Assembly (NCBI GenBank): GCA_017540825.1
Contig: JAFYAH010000047.1
Coordinates: forward strand, 1 to 62,816
Direction: 5' to 3'
DNA: 62,816 bases
Source: Candidatus Methanomethylophilaceae archaeon
GTDB taxonomy: Archaea > Thermoplasmatota > Thermoplasmata > Methanomassiliicoccales > Methanomethylophilaceae
Below are positions 1-6,862 of this stretch, piece after piece; within the stretch, counting starts at the first letter, position 1; each line of letters starts with the position of its first letter. Both the position numbers and the translations under genes were made by a program. The notes below the pieces were generated by a model. The model was not told where the DNA came from. It was given only the letters and a program-made list of their open reading frames with translations, and did not search any database.

Positions 1-127
1 CCTAAACAGCTTCCTAAACAGCTTCCTAAACAGCTTCCTAAACAGCTTCCTAAACAGCTTCCTAAACAGCTTCCTAAACAGCTTCCTAAACAGCTTCCTA
101 AACAGCTTCCTAAACAGCTTCCTAAAC
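1..127. repeat. 12-bp tandem repeat array (CCTAAACAGCTT, 10.6 copies)
   Basis: Ten perfect copies of CCTAAACAGCTT followed by a partial seventh-base copy fill the left edge of the window; the array may continue beyond it. It ends 43 bp before the start codon of the AlbA_2-type regulator. The copies are identical, so the array is young or kept homogeneous. In the gene's own frame the array contains TAA, so it is upstream DNA rather than N-terminal coding sequence; other plus-strand frames read PKQL or LNSF repeats, and an upstream gene ending here cannot be excluded. Confidence 0.95.
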
Positions 128-170
128 CCACAAGACAACGATTAAGGACTGCCCCTCAAATACAGAAAGC

Positions 171-1817
171 ATGGAGTACGAGAACGATCAGTCGGAGTGG
201 AAAGAATCGTGGTCAGACAGATATCTGAAGACTCTCGCAGCGTTCTATAACACCTCCGGCGGCCTCATGATTATAGGTCGCAAAGACGACGGCTCATACA
301 TCGGATTAACAGATCCGAAAAGCGTAGCCAAGATCGTATCGGATTCCGTTCGCAACAAGCTTCACATCAAAGTTGAAGTGAGCATAAAAACGTTCGATGG
401 ACACGATTGCGTGTGCGTATACGTTCCCAAAGGCGACAAGATAGTTCCCTTCGAAGGAAGGTTCTATATGCGCATGGGAAACACCACTCAAGAGTACGAA
501 AGCGACGAATTGAAGAAAGTCCTCCTGTCGGAGATGAGGATGCAATGGCTGGACCAGGAGTCCTCTGTCGGAATAGATGGGCTATCAGCGAAAGCAGTGG
601 ACTATTTCGTATCGAAAGGTAAGGCTGCAGGGAGAATCCCTCAGGAAGTGGACCCGAGCAACATAAAGGCCATTCTGAACAGATACGGAATGATGTCCGG
701 AAACCGTGTCACCATGACTGCAGCCCTGCTGTTCTCGGAGCAGCCACACCTCCTCAACTACGGCGCCTATGCCAGAATCGGCCTGTTCGATGCGCAAGGT
801 ATACTCATACGCGGAGACGATGTGAAATGCCCGCTCGTCGAGCTTCCGGAGCTGACTGTGGACACTCTGCTCCAGAAATACATCTTCCCGCTATACGAGT
901 ATAGCGACTATTCCGCATCGGTCTTGAGCGTCCGCGAATACCCTGGATCGGCGATTAGGGAACTAGTGACGAACGCCATCGTCCACATGGACTACTCCAA
1001 GCAGCGCCCTGTCACCATAGCCGTATTCCCCGACAGGATACGTATTTTCTGCGCAGGAGGGCTTCCCAGAGGCGTCACTCTGGAATCTTTGAAGGTGGAG
1101 CACGACTCCATAAGGCGCAACAGCGCACTGGCATCGGTGTTCTTCTCTGCAGGATTCATAGAAGCATGGGGTCAAGGGATATCCAAAGCCATGAAGGCCT
1201 GTGCAGATAACGGCAATCCAGAGCCCGAGTTCTACGAGATGTCCGACGGGCTCGCTGTGAGCTTATTCCCGAGACGCGCCTCCGCTCCGGACGTGGCAGA
1301 TGGGCGCGACATCGGAGAAAGGATGCTCGACCTTATGAGGTCCGACCCTCGCATCCGCATAAAGGACATGGCGGAAGCGCTCGGCGTATCGGACAGAGCG
1401 ATTCGCTATCGCCTGACGAAGATGAAGAGCGAAGGCGTCGTCACCAGGTCAGGCGGACGCAACGACGGGCTATGGATAGTAGCGAAGCCCGGCCGCAGAA
1501 GCCGACCGCGACCGCATCGAGCTTGTTCGGAGCGCCTTCTGGGCTTCCCGCAGGAGAGCTTCCCCTCCGGGCAGGGGCCCCTGACGCACGGCGGCCCTGC
1601 GTCTCTGAATATGACCGGCGAGACCTCCCTGCATATCTCCAGCATGCGGTCCGCCATCTCGCGTATCTCCCACTGGGCACGGGAGCAGCACCTCAGCGAG
1701 AAGAAATGCAGAAGCTCGCGGGCGTTCATCGTGACGGTTATGTTGGTGGTGCACCCGTTCGGCAGCAGGTATCTGGCGTCCTCCGCCGGGATCCCCATCT
1801 CCTCCAGGTCGCGATAG
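171..1817 (+). CDS. AlbA_2 (Schlafen-like) domain, GHKL ATPase-like and winged-helix putative transcriptional regulator
   Basis: Family architecture is visible in order: an AlbA_2 nucleic-acid-binding domain at about residues 8-115 (EWKESWSD, then GGLMIIG), a HATPase_c_4-type domain at about 255-380 (RELVTNAIVHMDY near 263 and AWGQGISKAMKAC near 332), and a helix-turn-helix at about 385-435. Proteins of this family are putative ATP-dependent transcription regulators. Recognisable homology ends near residue 440 (base 1495, GLWIVAKPG). The frame then stays open another 320 bases, antisense to thyX, to a TAG at 1815-1817, so the last 100 residues are probably not genuine protein. A tandem repeat array lies just upstream. 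The ATG at 171 sits about nine residues before the domain, as expected. Confidence 0.85.
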   Translation: MEYENDQSEWKESWSDRYLKTLAAFYNTSGGLMIIGRKDDGSYIGLTDPKSVAKIVSDSVRNKLHIKVEVSIKTFDGHDCVCVYVPKGDKIVPFEGRFYMRMGNTTQEYESDELKKVLLSEMRMQWLDQESSVGIDGLSAKAVDYFVSKGKAAGRIPQEVDPSNIKAILNRYGMMSGNRVTMTAALLFSEQPHLLNYGAYARIGLFDAQGILIRGDDVKCPLVELPELTVDTLLQKYIFPLYEYSDYSASVLSVREYPGSAIRELVTNAIVHMDYSKQRPVTIAVFPDRIRIFCAGGLPRGVTLESLKVEHDSIRRNSALASVFFSAGFIEAWGQGISKAMKACADNGNPEPEFYEMSDGLAVSLFPRRASAPDVADGRDIGERMLDLMRSDPRIRIKDMAEALGVSDRAIRYRLTKMKSEGVVTRSGGRNDGLWIVAKPGRRSRPRPHRACSERLLGFPQESFPSGQGPLTHGGPASLNMTGETSLHISSMRSAISRISHWAREQHLSEKKCRSSRAFIVTVMLVVHPFGSRYLASSAGIPISSRSR

Positions 1818-2185
1818 GCCTTCCAGATAGCCTCCATGGTCTCGGCGAACCTCCTCTCCGCCTCGGGATCCCCTTGGACTGTATGAGGCGTGACGTACGT
1901 CGGCTCGGTCAGGGAGACGTACCTCTGGCTCTGCTGCGAGAAGGACGCGACCCTGTGCCTCACCAGCTGATGGGTGAGCGCTCTGGACACGCCCTCCACG
2001 GAGAACGTGAACACCGCATGCTCGATGACGGAATGGTGCCCCATGCCGACTATCCTCGACAGGACCTTCTCCGAGTCTATGTCCTCGGCTATCTCCGAGG
2101 CGGGCCTGCTCGAATAGCATGAGCTCCCTGCGGCGGCGCATATGGCGTCGGCGTTCTGGGTGTGCGCCAGCAGCGTGACCTTCAT
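1406..2185 (-). CDS. thyX: FAD-dependent thymidylate synthase ThyX
   Basis: Makes dTMP from dUMP using methylene-tetrahydrofolate and FADH2. The ThyX signature is clear at residues 76-89, RHRVASFSQQSQRY, in the SQQSQRY variant common in archaea. The C-terminal region retains EGKLSCGKP (about residue 213), where family members normally end. The frame continues about 40 residues more, antisense to the AlbA_2 gene, to a TGA at 1406. The ATG overlaps the TGA of the upstream TraB gene (ATGA), so the two are translationally coupled. The extended C-terminus is either a lost stop codon or a sequence indel. Confidence 0.93.
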   Translation of the reverse strand: MKVTLLAHTQNADAICAAAGSSCYSSRPASEIAEDIDSEKVLSRIVGMGHHSVIEHAVFTFSVEGVSRALTHQLVRHRVASFSQQSQRYVSLTEPTYVTPHTVQGDPEAERRFAETMEAIWKAYRDLEEMGIPAEDARYLLPNGCTTNITVTMNARELLHFFSLRCCSRAQWEIREMADRMLEICREVSPVIFRDAGPPCVRGPCPEGKLSCGKPRRRSEQARCGRGRLLRPGFATIHSPSLRPPDLVTTPSLFIFVRR

Positions 2186-2898
2186 CTTGTCTCATCCCCG
2201 TTGTAGACCATCTTGCGGACGGAGTCCATGCGCCCCTTGTCCATCAGGTCGGCGAGCCGTATCTTCCTGACGACAGGGTCCTTCAGAAGGGCGCAGATGC
2301 CCTCCACGTGGCCGTCACCCACAACGACCACCATATTAGAAAACTTATTCGAGGCATCGTTGATCTGGCCGGCCATGTAGACGTTGCGCTCGTCTATCAG
2401 CTTTCTGACCAGCGTCGGGTACCTGCGGCGCATGTCGTCCATGTATCTGCTCTCGTCCGTTGCGAAGCGCTGCTGGGTCTCCTCGATCTTGCGCTTGCCG
2501 CCTATGGAGTCGCGGAGGCCGGAAAGCCTGTAGCGGATCTTCTCGGACGCGCTCATCTCCGCCCACATCTCGTCCATGACCTGCTGGGCGTTCGTGTCTA
2601 TCGGCACGATCTCGGCCCCGCAGAGCTTGCCCATGTTTACCGCGGCCAGGAACTCGCCGCCCACCTTGTTCCCGTACTCCTCGGACATCTTCGCCTGGTA
2701 CTTCGAGGCCTGCTTGTATATCGCGGAGGCCTTCTTCGCCGTGACGTTTCCGGGCGCCCCGTCCTGGGACCCCATGAGGTAGTTGTAGCGGCCCATGTCC
2801 AGCTCTATCAGGACGGCGTCGGGCCAGGTGTGATGGACGATGAAGGCGACGGGCTCGGCAAGGTTAAAGACGTGCCCTGTGCCTATTATCGTTATCAT
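2182..2898 (-). CDS. TraB/GumN family protein
   Basis: A 238-residue protein opening with MITIIGTGHVFNL, the GTGH/GTAH signature that begins TraB-family proteins, followed by LIELDMGRYNYL and, near the C-terminus, VVVVGDGHVEGI, the second conserved histidine block. The ATG at 2898 places the signature at the N-terminus; the frame is open further upstream only because it runs antisense through the ferredoxin gene. The gene lies 35 bp after a small ferredoxin and overlaps thyX by ATGA, so the three form an operon. The biochemical role of archaeal TraB homologues is not settled; a peptidase-like fold has been proposed for the family. Confidence 0.8.
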   Translation of the reverse strand: MITIIGTGHVFNLAEPVAFIVHHTWPDAVLIELDMGRYNYLMGSQDGAPGNVTAKKASAIYKQASKYQAKMSEEYGNKVGGEFLAAVNMGKLCGAEIVPIDTNAQQVMDEMWAEMSASEKIRYRLSGLRDSIGGKRKIEETQQRFATDESRYMDDMRRRYPTLVRKLIDERNVYMAGQINDASNKFSNMVVVVGDGHVEGICALLKDPVVRKIRLADLMDKGRMDSVRKMVYNGDETR

Positions 2899-2933
2899 GG
2901 CCTTCTGGAAGAGCGAGAGGGCCGCCGGGACCC

Positions 2934-3095
2934 TCAGTGTATGGCGGACGAGGGGCACTCGTCTATGCAAGTCCCGCAGTCGACGCATTTTGACTCGTCG
3001 ACGGTGGCGACATCGTCTATGGTTATGGCGCCTGCAGGGCAGATGTCCGCACATGCGCCGCAGCCGACGCACTCCGACTGGTTGATCGTGACCAT
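2934..3095 (-). CDS. Small 2[4Fe-4S] ferredoxin
   Basis: A 53-residue protein with two CxxCxxCxxxCP clusters, [12 protein letters not shown] and CVDCGTCIDECP, so it binds two [4Fe-4S] centres and acts as a soluble low-potential electron carrier. The start at 3095 is preceded by GAGGATGAT four bases upstream, a good match to the archaeal anti-Shine-Dalgarno sequence, and by a TATA box at 3131-3137. It heads the operon with the TraB gene and thyX. It is about 75% identical by eye to the second ferredoxin just upstream. Confidence 0.93.
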   Translation of the reverse strand: MVTINQSECVGCGACADICPAGAITIDDVATVDESKCVDCGTCIDECPSSAIH

Positions 3096-3130
3096 TTGAT
3101 CATCCTCTGGCAGGTCCTATCGAGAGCCGG

Positions 3131-3137
3131 TATATAA
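3131..3137 (-). promoter_or_regulatory. TATA box of the ferredoxin-TraB-thyX operon
   Basis: TTATATA on the minus strand, about 36-42 bases before the ferredoxin ATG at 3095, which leaves a short leader that contains the Shine-Dalgarno-like GAGGATGAT. It directly follows the terminator-like hairpin of the upstream ferredoxin gene, so the two ferredoxins are separately transcribed. Confidence 0.65.
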
Positions 3138-3143
3138 GGATGT

Positions 3144-3175
3144 AAGAAAAAGGAAGACGCCGGAATCCCCGGCGT
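3144..3175 (-). terminator. Hairpin plus U-rich tract after the second ferredoxin gene
   Basis: On the minus strand a perfect 7-bp stem, ACGCCGG paired with CCGGCGT around a five-base loop (3157-3175), is followed by TCTTCCTTTTTCT. It begins 10 bases after the stop codon at 3185. U-rich tracts are the main archaeal termination signal, and here the hairpin adds to it. Confidence 0.65.
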
Positions 3176-3184
3176 TTGATTCGA

Positions 3185-3346
3185 TCACTCGATAGCGGAC
3201 GAGGGGCACTCGTCGACGCAGGCGCCGCAGTCAACGCATTTGGAAGCGTCGATGACGGCTATGTCGTCAACGGTGATAGCATCGTTGGGGCACGCGTCGG
3301 CGCAAGCTCCGCAGCCGACACACTCAGACTCTTTGACGGTTACCAT
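3185..3346 (-). CDS. Small 2[4Fe-4S] ferredoxin (paralogue)
   Basis: A 53-residue ferredoxin with clusters [12 protein letters not shown] and [12 protein letters not shown]. It is a close paralogue of the ferredoxin at 2934-3095, so the pair arose by a recent tandem duplication. AGAGGTAAT lies a few bases before the ATG at 3346. It has its own TATA box and its own terminator and is therefore monocistronic. Confidence 0.93.
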   Translation of the reverse strand: MVTVKESECVGCGACADACPNDAITVDDIAVIDASKCVDCGACVDECPSSAIE

Positions 3347-3380
3347 TTAGATTACCTCTATCCACACTAACAGAGGATTA

Positions 3381-3390
3381 GTATTTAAAA
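3381..3390 (-). promoter_or_regulatory. TATA box of the second ferredoxin gene
   Basis: TTTTAAATAC on the minus strand, centred about 40 bases before the ATG at 3346, which predicts a leader of roughly a dozen bases carrying the Shine-Dalgarno-like AGAGGTAAT. Confidence 0.6.
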
Positions 3391-3497
3391 CTTATCAAAT
3401 TGAGTTAAGGAATGGCTAAAATATATGTTATAAATCAATTTTATTAACAAATCGATAATTGTTGTATGATATAATATTACTATGGCATTATTTTTTT

Positions 3498-3612
3498 CCA
3501 ATCGCCCGCCCAGCACTACTTTGTAGGCCGGATGCGCCCAGAATCGAACGAAGAGAGCGGGGATGCTCGGACCGATGGGCAGGGCGCGACGGACCGCTCT
3601 CCGCAGCCTCGG
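3498..3612. other. GC-rich structured block in an AT-rich intergenic region (possible non-coding RNA)
   Basis: The 305-base gap between the second ferredoxin and the HAD gene is strongly AT-rich except for this block. It contains a perfect 8-bp inverted repeat, GAGAGCGG at 3553-3560 and CCGCTCTC at 3594-3601, with a nested TCGGACCGA hairpin. A TATA-like GATATAATATTA at 3468-3479 lies upstream on the plus strand, and the TATA near 3616 could also fire leftward. On the minus strand, TTCGATTCTGGGCG resembles a tRNA T-arm half, but no cloverleaf forms. Strand and identity are undetermined. Confidence 0.35.
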
Positions 3613-3651
3613 AAAGGTATATCATAATACCATGTACGCAATCTCCCACGC

Positions 3652-4308
3652 ATGAGGAGATACGACTTGGTCTGCTTCGACATGGACGGGGTCCTGACCA
3701 GGGTGAGGAGCTCATGGTCGTGGATCCACGAATGCTTCGGAGTGGACAGCGAGCCCAACTACAGGGCGTTCTGCAACGGAGAGATCGACGAGCCGGAGTT
3801 CATGAGGAGGGACATCGCCCTGTGGAAGAGCGCCAAGCCCGACCTGAACATCAGGGACATAGCGGTGCTGTTCAAGGACATGCCGCTCATCGGAGGGATC
3901 CAGGAGACTGTCGCATGCCTTAGGGACTGCGGGATCAGGAGCTACATCGTCAGCGGAGGCATAGACCTCGCGGCGAAGATGCTTGCCGACGAGTTCGGAT
4001 TCGACGGGTACATAGCGGACCACATCTGCACCGACGAAAACGGCAGCCTCACCGGGGAAGGGGTTATGGTCGTGGACCTCGCCGACAAGGGCAAGAGCGT
4101 GAGGCCTCTGATAGAGAGGTTCGGGACCACGAAGGAGAGGACCGCGTCCATCGGCAACTCCTTCACAGACATCAAGATGTTCGAGTCCACGGGGCTGTCG
4201 ATAGCCTTCAACCCCAGCGACCCTTACACGGAGGAGGCCGCCACCTGCGTGATAAGGTCGGACAACATCTCCGACGTCCTCGACGTCATACTCGACGAAG
4301 AGCCGTGA
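3652..4308 (+). CDS. HAD-superfamily phosphatase, SerB-like
   Basis: A 218-residue HAD hydrolase with motif I DMDGVLT (the nucleophile Asp is residue 10), motif II SGG near residue 103, a motif III lysine, and motif IV GNSFTD near 163. Order and length resemble phosphoserine phosphatase (HAD-IB), so a small phosphorylated metabolite such as phosphoserine is a plausible substrate, although specificity cannot be read from the motifs. A TATA box (GGTATATCA, near 3616-3624) lies about 30 bases before the ATG, giving an essentially leaderless transcript. Confidence 0.82.
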   Translation: MRRYDLVCFDMDGVLTRVRSSWSWIHECFGVDSEPNYRAFCNGEIDEPEFMRRDIALWKSAKPDLNIRDIAVLFKDMPLIGGIQETVACLRDCGIRSYIVSGGIDLAAKMLADEFGFDGYIADHICTDENGSLTGEGVMVVDLADKGKSVRPLIERFGTTKERTASIGNSFTDIKMFESTGLSIAFNPSDPYTEEAATCVIRSDNISDVLDVILDEEP

Positions 4309-4329
4309 GGGGGTGCCTCCCCCTCGGAT

Positions 4330-4995
4330 TCATTCCTCGTCGTCTATGTCGTAGTCGCTCTCGTCGAAGTCTTCGGAGAGGTCTAGAACGTCGTACCTCT
4401 TCTTGCGGATCTTCCCGTAGATCCTGGTTATGTCGCGGGCCTCGGCGGAGCCCCTCTTGACCAGGCTGTTCTTGGTCTTGATGGCGTGGATCAGGCAGTC
4501 GAACTCCTCGAACTCGATCTGCGTGCCGACCACGAACTCGTCGTCCGGCTCGGCCTGCACCCTCAGGGAGTAGGTCTGCCTGTCGTCGTTGACCGAGACC
4601 TTGACGCTCAGGACGTCGAACTGCTTGACCCATAGTTTCTTGATCCTGGTCGCCTGCGCCTTCCTCACGTTGGTGCCGTCCTCGACGTCCATGTGGGTGA
4701 CGCACGCCCTCCTCCCGTCGTCCAGGAAGAACTCGTCGTCTATGGCGAGGATCTCGTTGCTCTCGAGCGTGGTGGTGGTCGACTCGGTCACGTCGCCGTC
4801 GCTGTAGACGACAGGGACCTCCAGAAGCTCGGGTATGTTCACCGTCTCCGAGGTCACGCGGCCGCACTCGTTGCATCTGAACGTCCCCTCTATGGTGGAC
4901 CTCCCCATCCTCCCTTTCAGGATCTGGTGCTCGGTGTAGTCGTCGCATACCGGGCATTCGTAGTACAACGTGTCAGGCATAGGTCTCTGAATCAT
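4330..4995 (-). CDS. HVO_0476-type zinc-ribbon protein
   Basis: An acidic protein of about 221 residues with an N-terminal zinc ribbon: YYECPVCDDYTEHQIL, then FRCNECGRVT (two CxxC knuckles about 28 residues apart). The remainder is hydrophilic and ends in a D/E-rich tail. This matches an archaeal family of unknown function named after HVO_0476. I chose the ATG at 4995 because AGGTGA lies five bases upstream; a GTG at 5004 overlapping the previous stop is the alternative. It is cotranscribed with the metallo-beta-lactamase gene. Confidence 0.72.
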   Translation of the reverse strand: MIQRPMPDTLYYECPVCDDYTEHQILKGRMGRSTIEGTFRCNECGRVTSETVNIPELLEVPVVYSDGDVTESTTTTLESNEILAIDDEFFLDDGRRACVTHMDVEDGTNVRKAQATRIKKLWVKQFDVLSVKVSVNDDRQTYSLRVQAEPDDEFVVGTQIEFEEFDCLIHAIKTKNSLVKRGSAEARDITRIYGKIRKKRYDVLDLSEDFDESDYDIDDEE

Positions 4996-5000
4996 GCTAA

Positions 5001-5579
5001 TCACCTGTCCGTCATAAACGGGAACCCATGCCCCGGAATGACTACCTGTGCGTATTGCGCGATGTTCTTAATACTTTGCAGAGCGAGCGCAGGATCGGTG
5101 TTGAGCCTGGGCGGGACCATCTTCCTGAGGTTGTCCTCGAGGGGTATCGCGTCCCCTGCGACCACGTAGCGGCGATCTGCGTCCACGAAGACGGAGCAGT
5201 GCTCCGGGCAGTGCCCGGGGGTGTGGACCATCCTCACGCCGTCGCATATCCTCCTCTCGGGGCCGTCGACCACGATCGCCCCCGGGACCTCGGACTCCGC
5301 GCCGGAGTGGATGTAGACCTTGGCGTTCTGGTAGAGGTCGAGGTTCTCCAGATGGTCCCGGTGGGAATGCGTCAGTATGACCGTGTCCACGTCCTTTGGG
5401 AAGACGCCTATCTGCCTGAAGGACGTCTTCACCGCAGGCCTCATGTATCTGGTGCTGGGGTCCACGACGATGGTGCGGCTTCCGGAGCGTATAAGGACGG
5501 AGGTCGAGTCCGCTTTCAGAACGTTTCCGTCCGGGTCGCGCTGAAGGTCTCCGACGGCGAGGATGTCCAGCTGTATCAT
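5001..5579 (-). CDS. Metallo-beta-lactamase-fold hydrolase
   Basis: A 192-residue MBL-fold protein. The metal ligands are visible: THSHRDH near residue 71, HTPGHCPEH near 118, the Asp of VAGDAIP near 141, and IPGHG near 185. These form a dinuclear zinc or iron site. The substrate is unknown; members of this compact class include glyoxalase-II-like enzymes and nucleases. A TATA-like AAGTAAATAC lies about 25 bases before the ATG. The downstream zinc-ribbon gene begins within a few bases of its stop. Confidence 0.85.
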   Translation of the reverse strand: MIQLDILAVGDLQRDPDGNVLKADSTSVLIRSGSRTIVVDPSTRYMRPAVKTSFRQIGVFPKDVDTVILTHSHRDHLENLDLYQNAKVYIHSGAESEVPGAIVVDGPERRICDGVRMVHTPGHCPEHCSVFVDADRRYVVAGDAIPLEDNLRKMVPPRLNTDPALALQSIKNIAQYAQVVIPGHGFPFMTDR

Positions 5580-5614
5580 GCCCTTTCCATCAGGGACGAG
5601 TATTTACTTCTTGT

Positions 5615-6748
5615 TCAAGGGATGGCAGAGCCGGGATCGCAAGGGAAGGCGCGTCCGCCGCTTGTGAAGGGCCGAGGGCCGCTAGACTGGCGGACGGGTC
5701 GTTCCTCGTATGCATGCCGTTCGCTTCGGCTGTCTCTCGAAGTCGCTTCTTCGATTTTGGAAGATGCTATGGCTCTGGCCTTGCCGGCGATGTCCTCAGG
5801 TACCGCCATCATGTCCATGGCTTCGTCCAGCGTGCAGCCGCTCGCGCGCATGACACTCAGGATCGACCGGGCATAGTCCTGCGCCATGCGCTCTGCGGCA
5901 ATCTCCATTCCCCTCTCCATGCCTTTCTCCATTCCCCTCTCCATGCCTTTCTCCATACCTTCCTCTATTCCTTTCTCCATCCCCTCCTTGATGCCGGCCT
6001 CTCTGGCGACCCTCATCCTTCCTCTCATGTAGTCTTCGTCCAATGTCGCGAGCGTGCTGATCACCTTCCTGTAGTAATCATCGAGCAGGTCGATATTATA
6101 GTCTGCCTTCGTGCGTCTGATACGGTCTCCGAGTCCCAGGGCTTCGCAGAATACCGTCCCCAGGAACCTGGTCAGCTCGTCCGGGGCCTCGTCCGGATTC
6201 CCCACGTTGATCTCCACCAACCGTCCGATCCTCTTGTCGAGAACTGCGGAGAGGCTGCCGCCGATGCCGATCGCTAGATCCGGCGAGGCGTGGACCACCA
6301 CCGTATTGCCCAAGCCTTCGCGCGGGTTCAGGATGATCCATATGGAGTATGCCGAGAACATCTCGTCGTATCCCCTGGACAGCGTGAAGCGCTCGTACCA
6401 TAAGAGCCCCTGGGCGTATGTCGACTGCCTCCAAAGCATGCCCTTCTCCGGCTCGCCCTGGACCTCGAAGTCTATCAGGACCCTCTTCCCGTCGATGGTG
6501 AGCTCCGTCAGCGCGTCGTAGATGATCTTGCCCTTGAAGGTCACGATCTCCGGGTACAGGTTCTTGACCGTCCTGCCGTCCTCTTCCAGCGCGAGCCCTG
6601 CGGATATCTCTTCCAGAGTGTGCCCTTTGGCCTCCTCCACGACCTCTTTGACAATCCTGGATACGAACTGGGAATCCGACAGGAGCGTCTTCGCCATCCC
6701 GTCCATGCCCAGCTTGAAAGCCGCAGGAAAGCCCTTGTTGCGATTCAT
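5615..6748 (-). CDS. Rpn-family PD-(D/E)XK nuclease / putative transposase-like protein
   Basis: The start was set at the ATG at 6748 because the preceding open frame has low complexity. The core has a PD-(D/E)XK-like site, VLIDFEVQGEPE, with the Asp and the ExQ that replaces ExK in the Rpn/PDDEXK_2 family, followed by QSTYAQGLLWYERF. Such proteins promote RecA-independent recombination or resemble transposase nucleases. A stretch of near-perfect 8-residue MEKGMERG repeats (bases about 5907-5995) is predicted to be helical and occurs in relatives with variable copy number. The tail after IASSKIEEAT is low-complexity. Confidence 0.75.
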   Translation of the reverse strand: MNRNKGFPAAFKLGMDGMAKTLLSDSQFVSRIVKEVVEEAKGHTLEEISAGLALEEDGRTVKNLYPEIVTFKGKIIYDALTELTIDGKRVLIDFEVQGEPEKGMLWRQSTYAQGLLWYERFTLSRGYDEMFSAYSIWIILNPREGLGNTVVVHASPDLAIGIGGSLSAVLDKRIGRLVEINVGNPDEAPDELTRFLGTVFCEALGLGDRIRRTKADYNIDLLDDYYRKVISTLATLDEDYMRGRMRVAREAGIKEGMEKGIEEGMEKGMERGMEKGMERGMEIAAERMAQDYARSILSVMRASGCTLDEAMDMMAVPEDIAGKARAIASSKIEEATSRDSRSERHAYEERPVRQSSGPRPFTSGGRAFPCDPGSAIP

Positions 6749-6862
6749 GCAGGGCCATCTTCCGGGAGGGGATATGAACCGAGCGCGTGCGTGTACGCGA
6801 CGACCGCTTCTCCCTCGGAGGCGCAAGAACATTATACATTCGCGCAACCCCATCCATGCTGC

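Noticed and set aside
1-127. The left-edge repeat as a CRISPR array.
   Set aside because: The units are 12 bp, directly abutting and without spacers; no cas genes are nearby. No CRISPR array is seen anywhere in the window.
3520-3612. tRNA-like T-arm half (TTCGATTCTGGGCG) on the minus strand.
   Set aside because: No acceptor, D-arm or anticodon arm can be paired around it, so it is not a tRNA gene. A tRNA remnant from integration remains possible but unsupported.
3459-3923. A plus-strand frame across the ferredoxin-HAD gap.
   Set aside because: It is Arg-rich, overlaps the HAD gene in another frame and begins in AT-rich non-coding DNA; no domain is visible.
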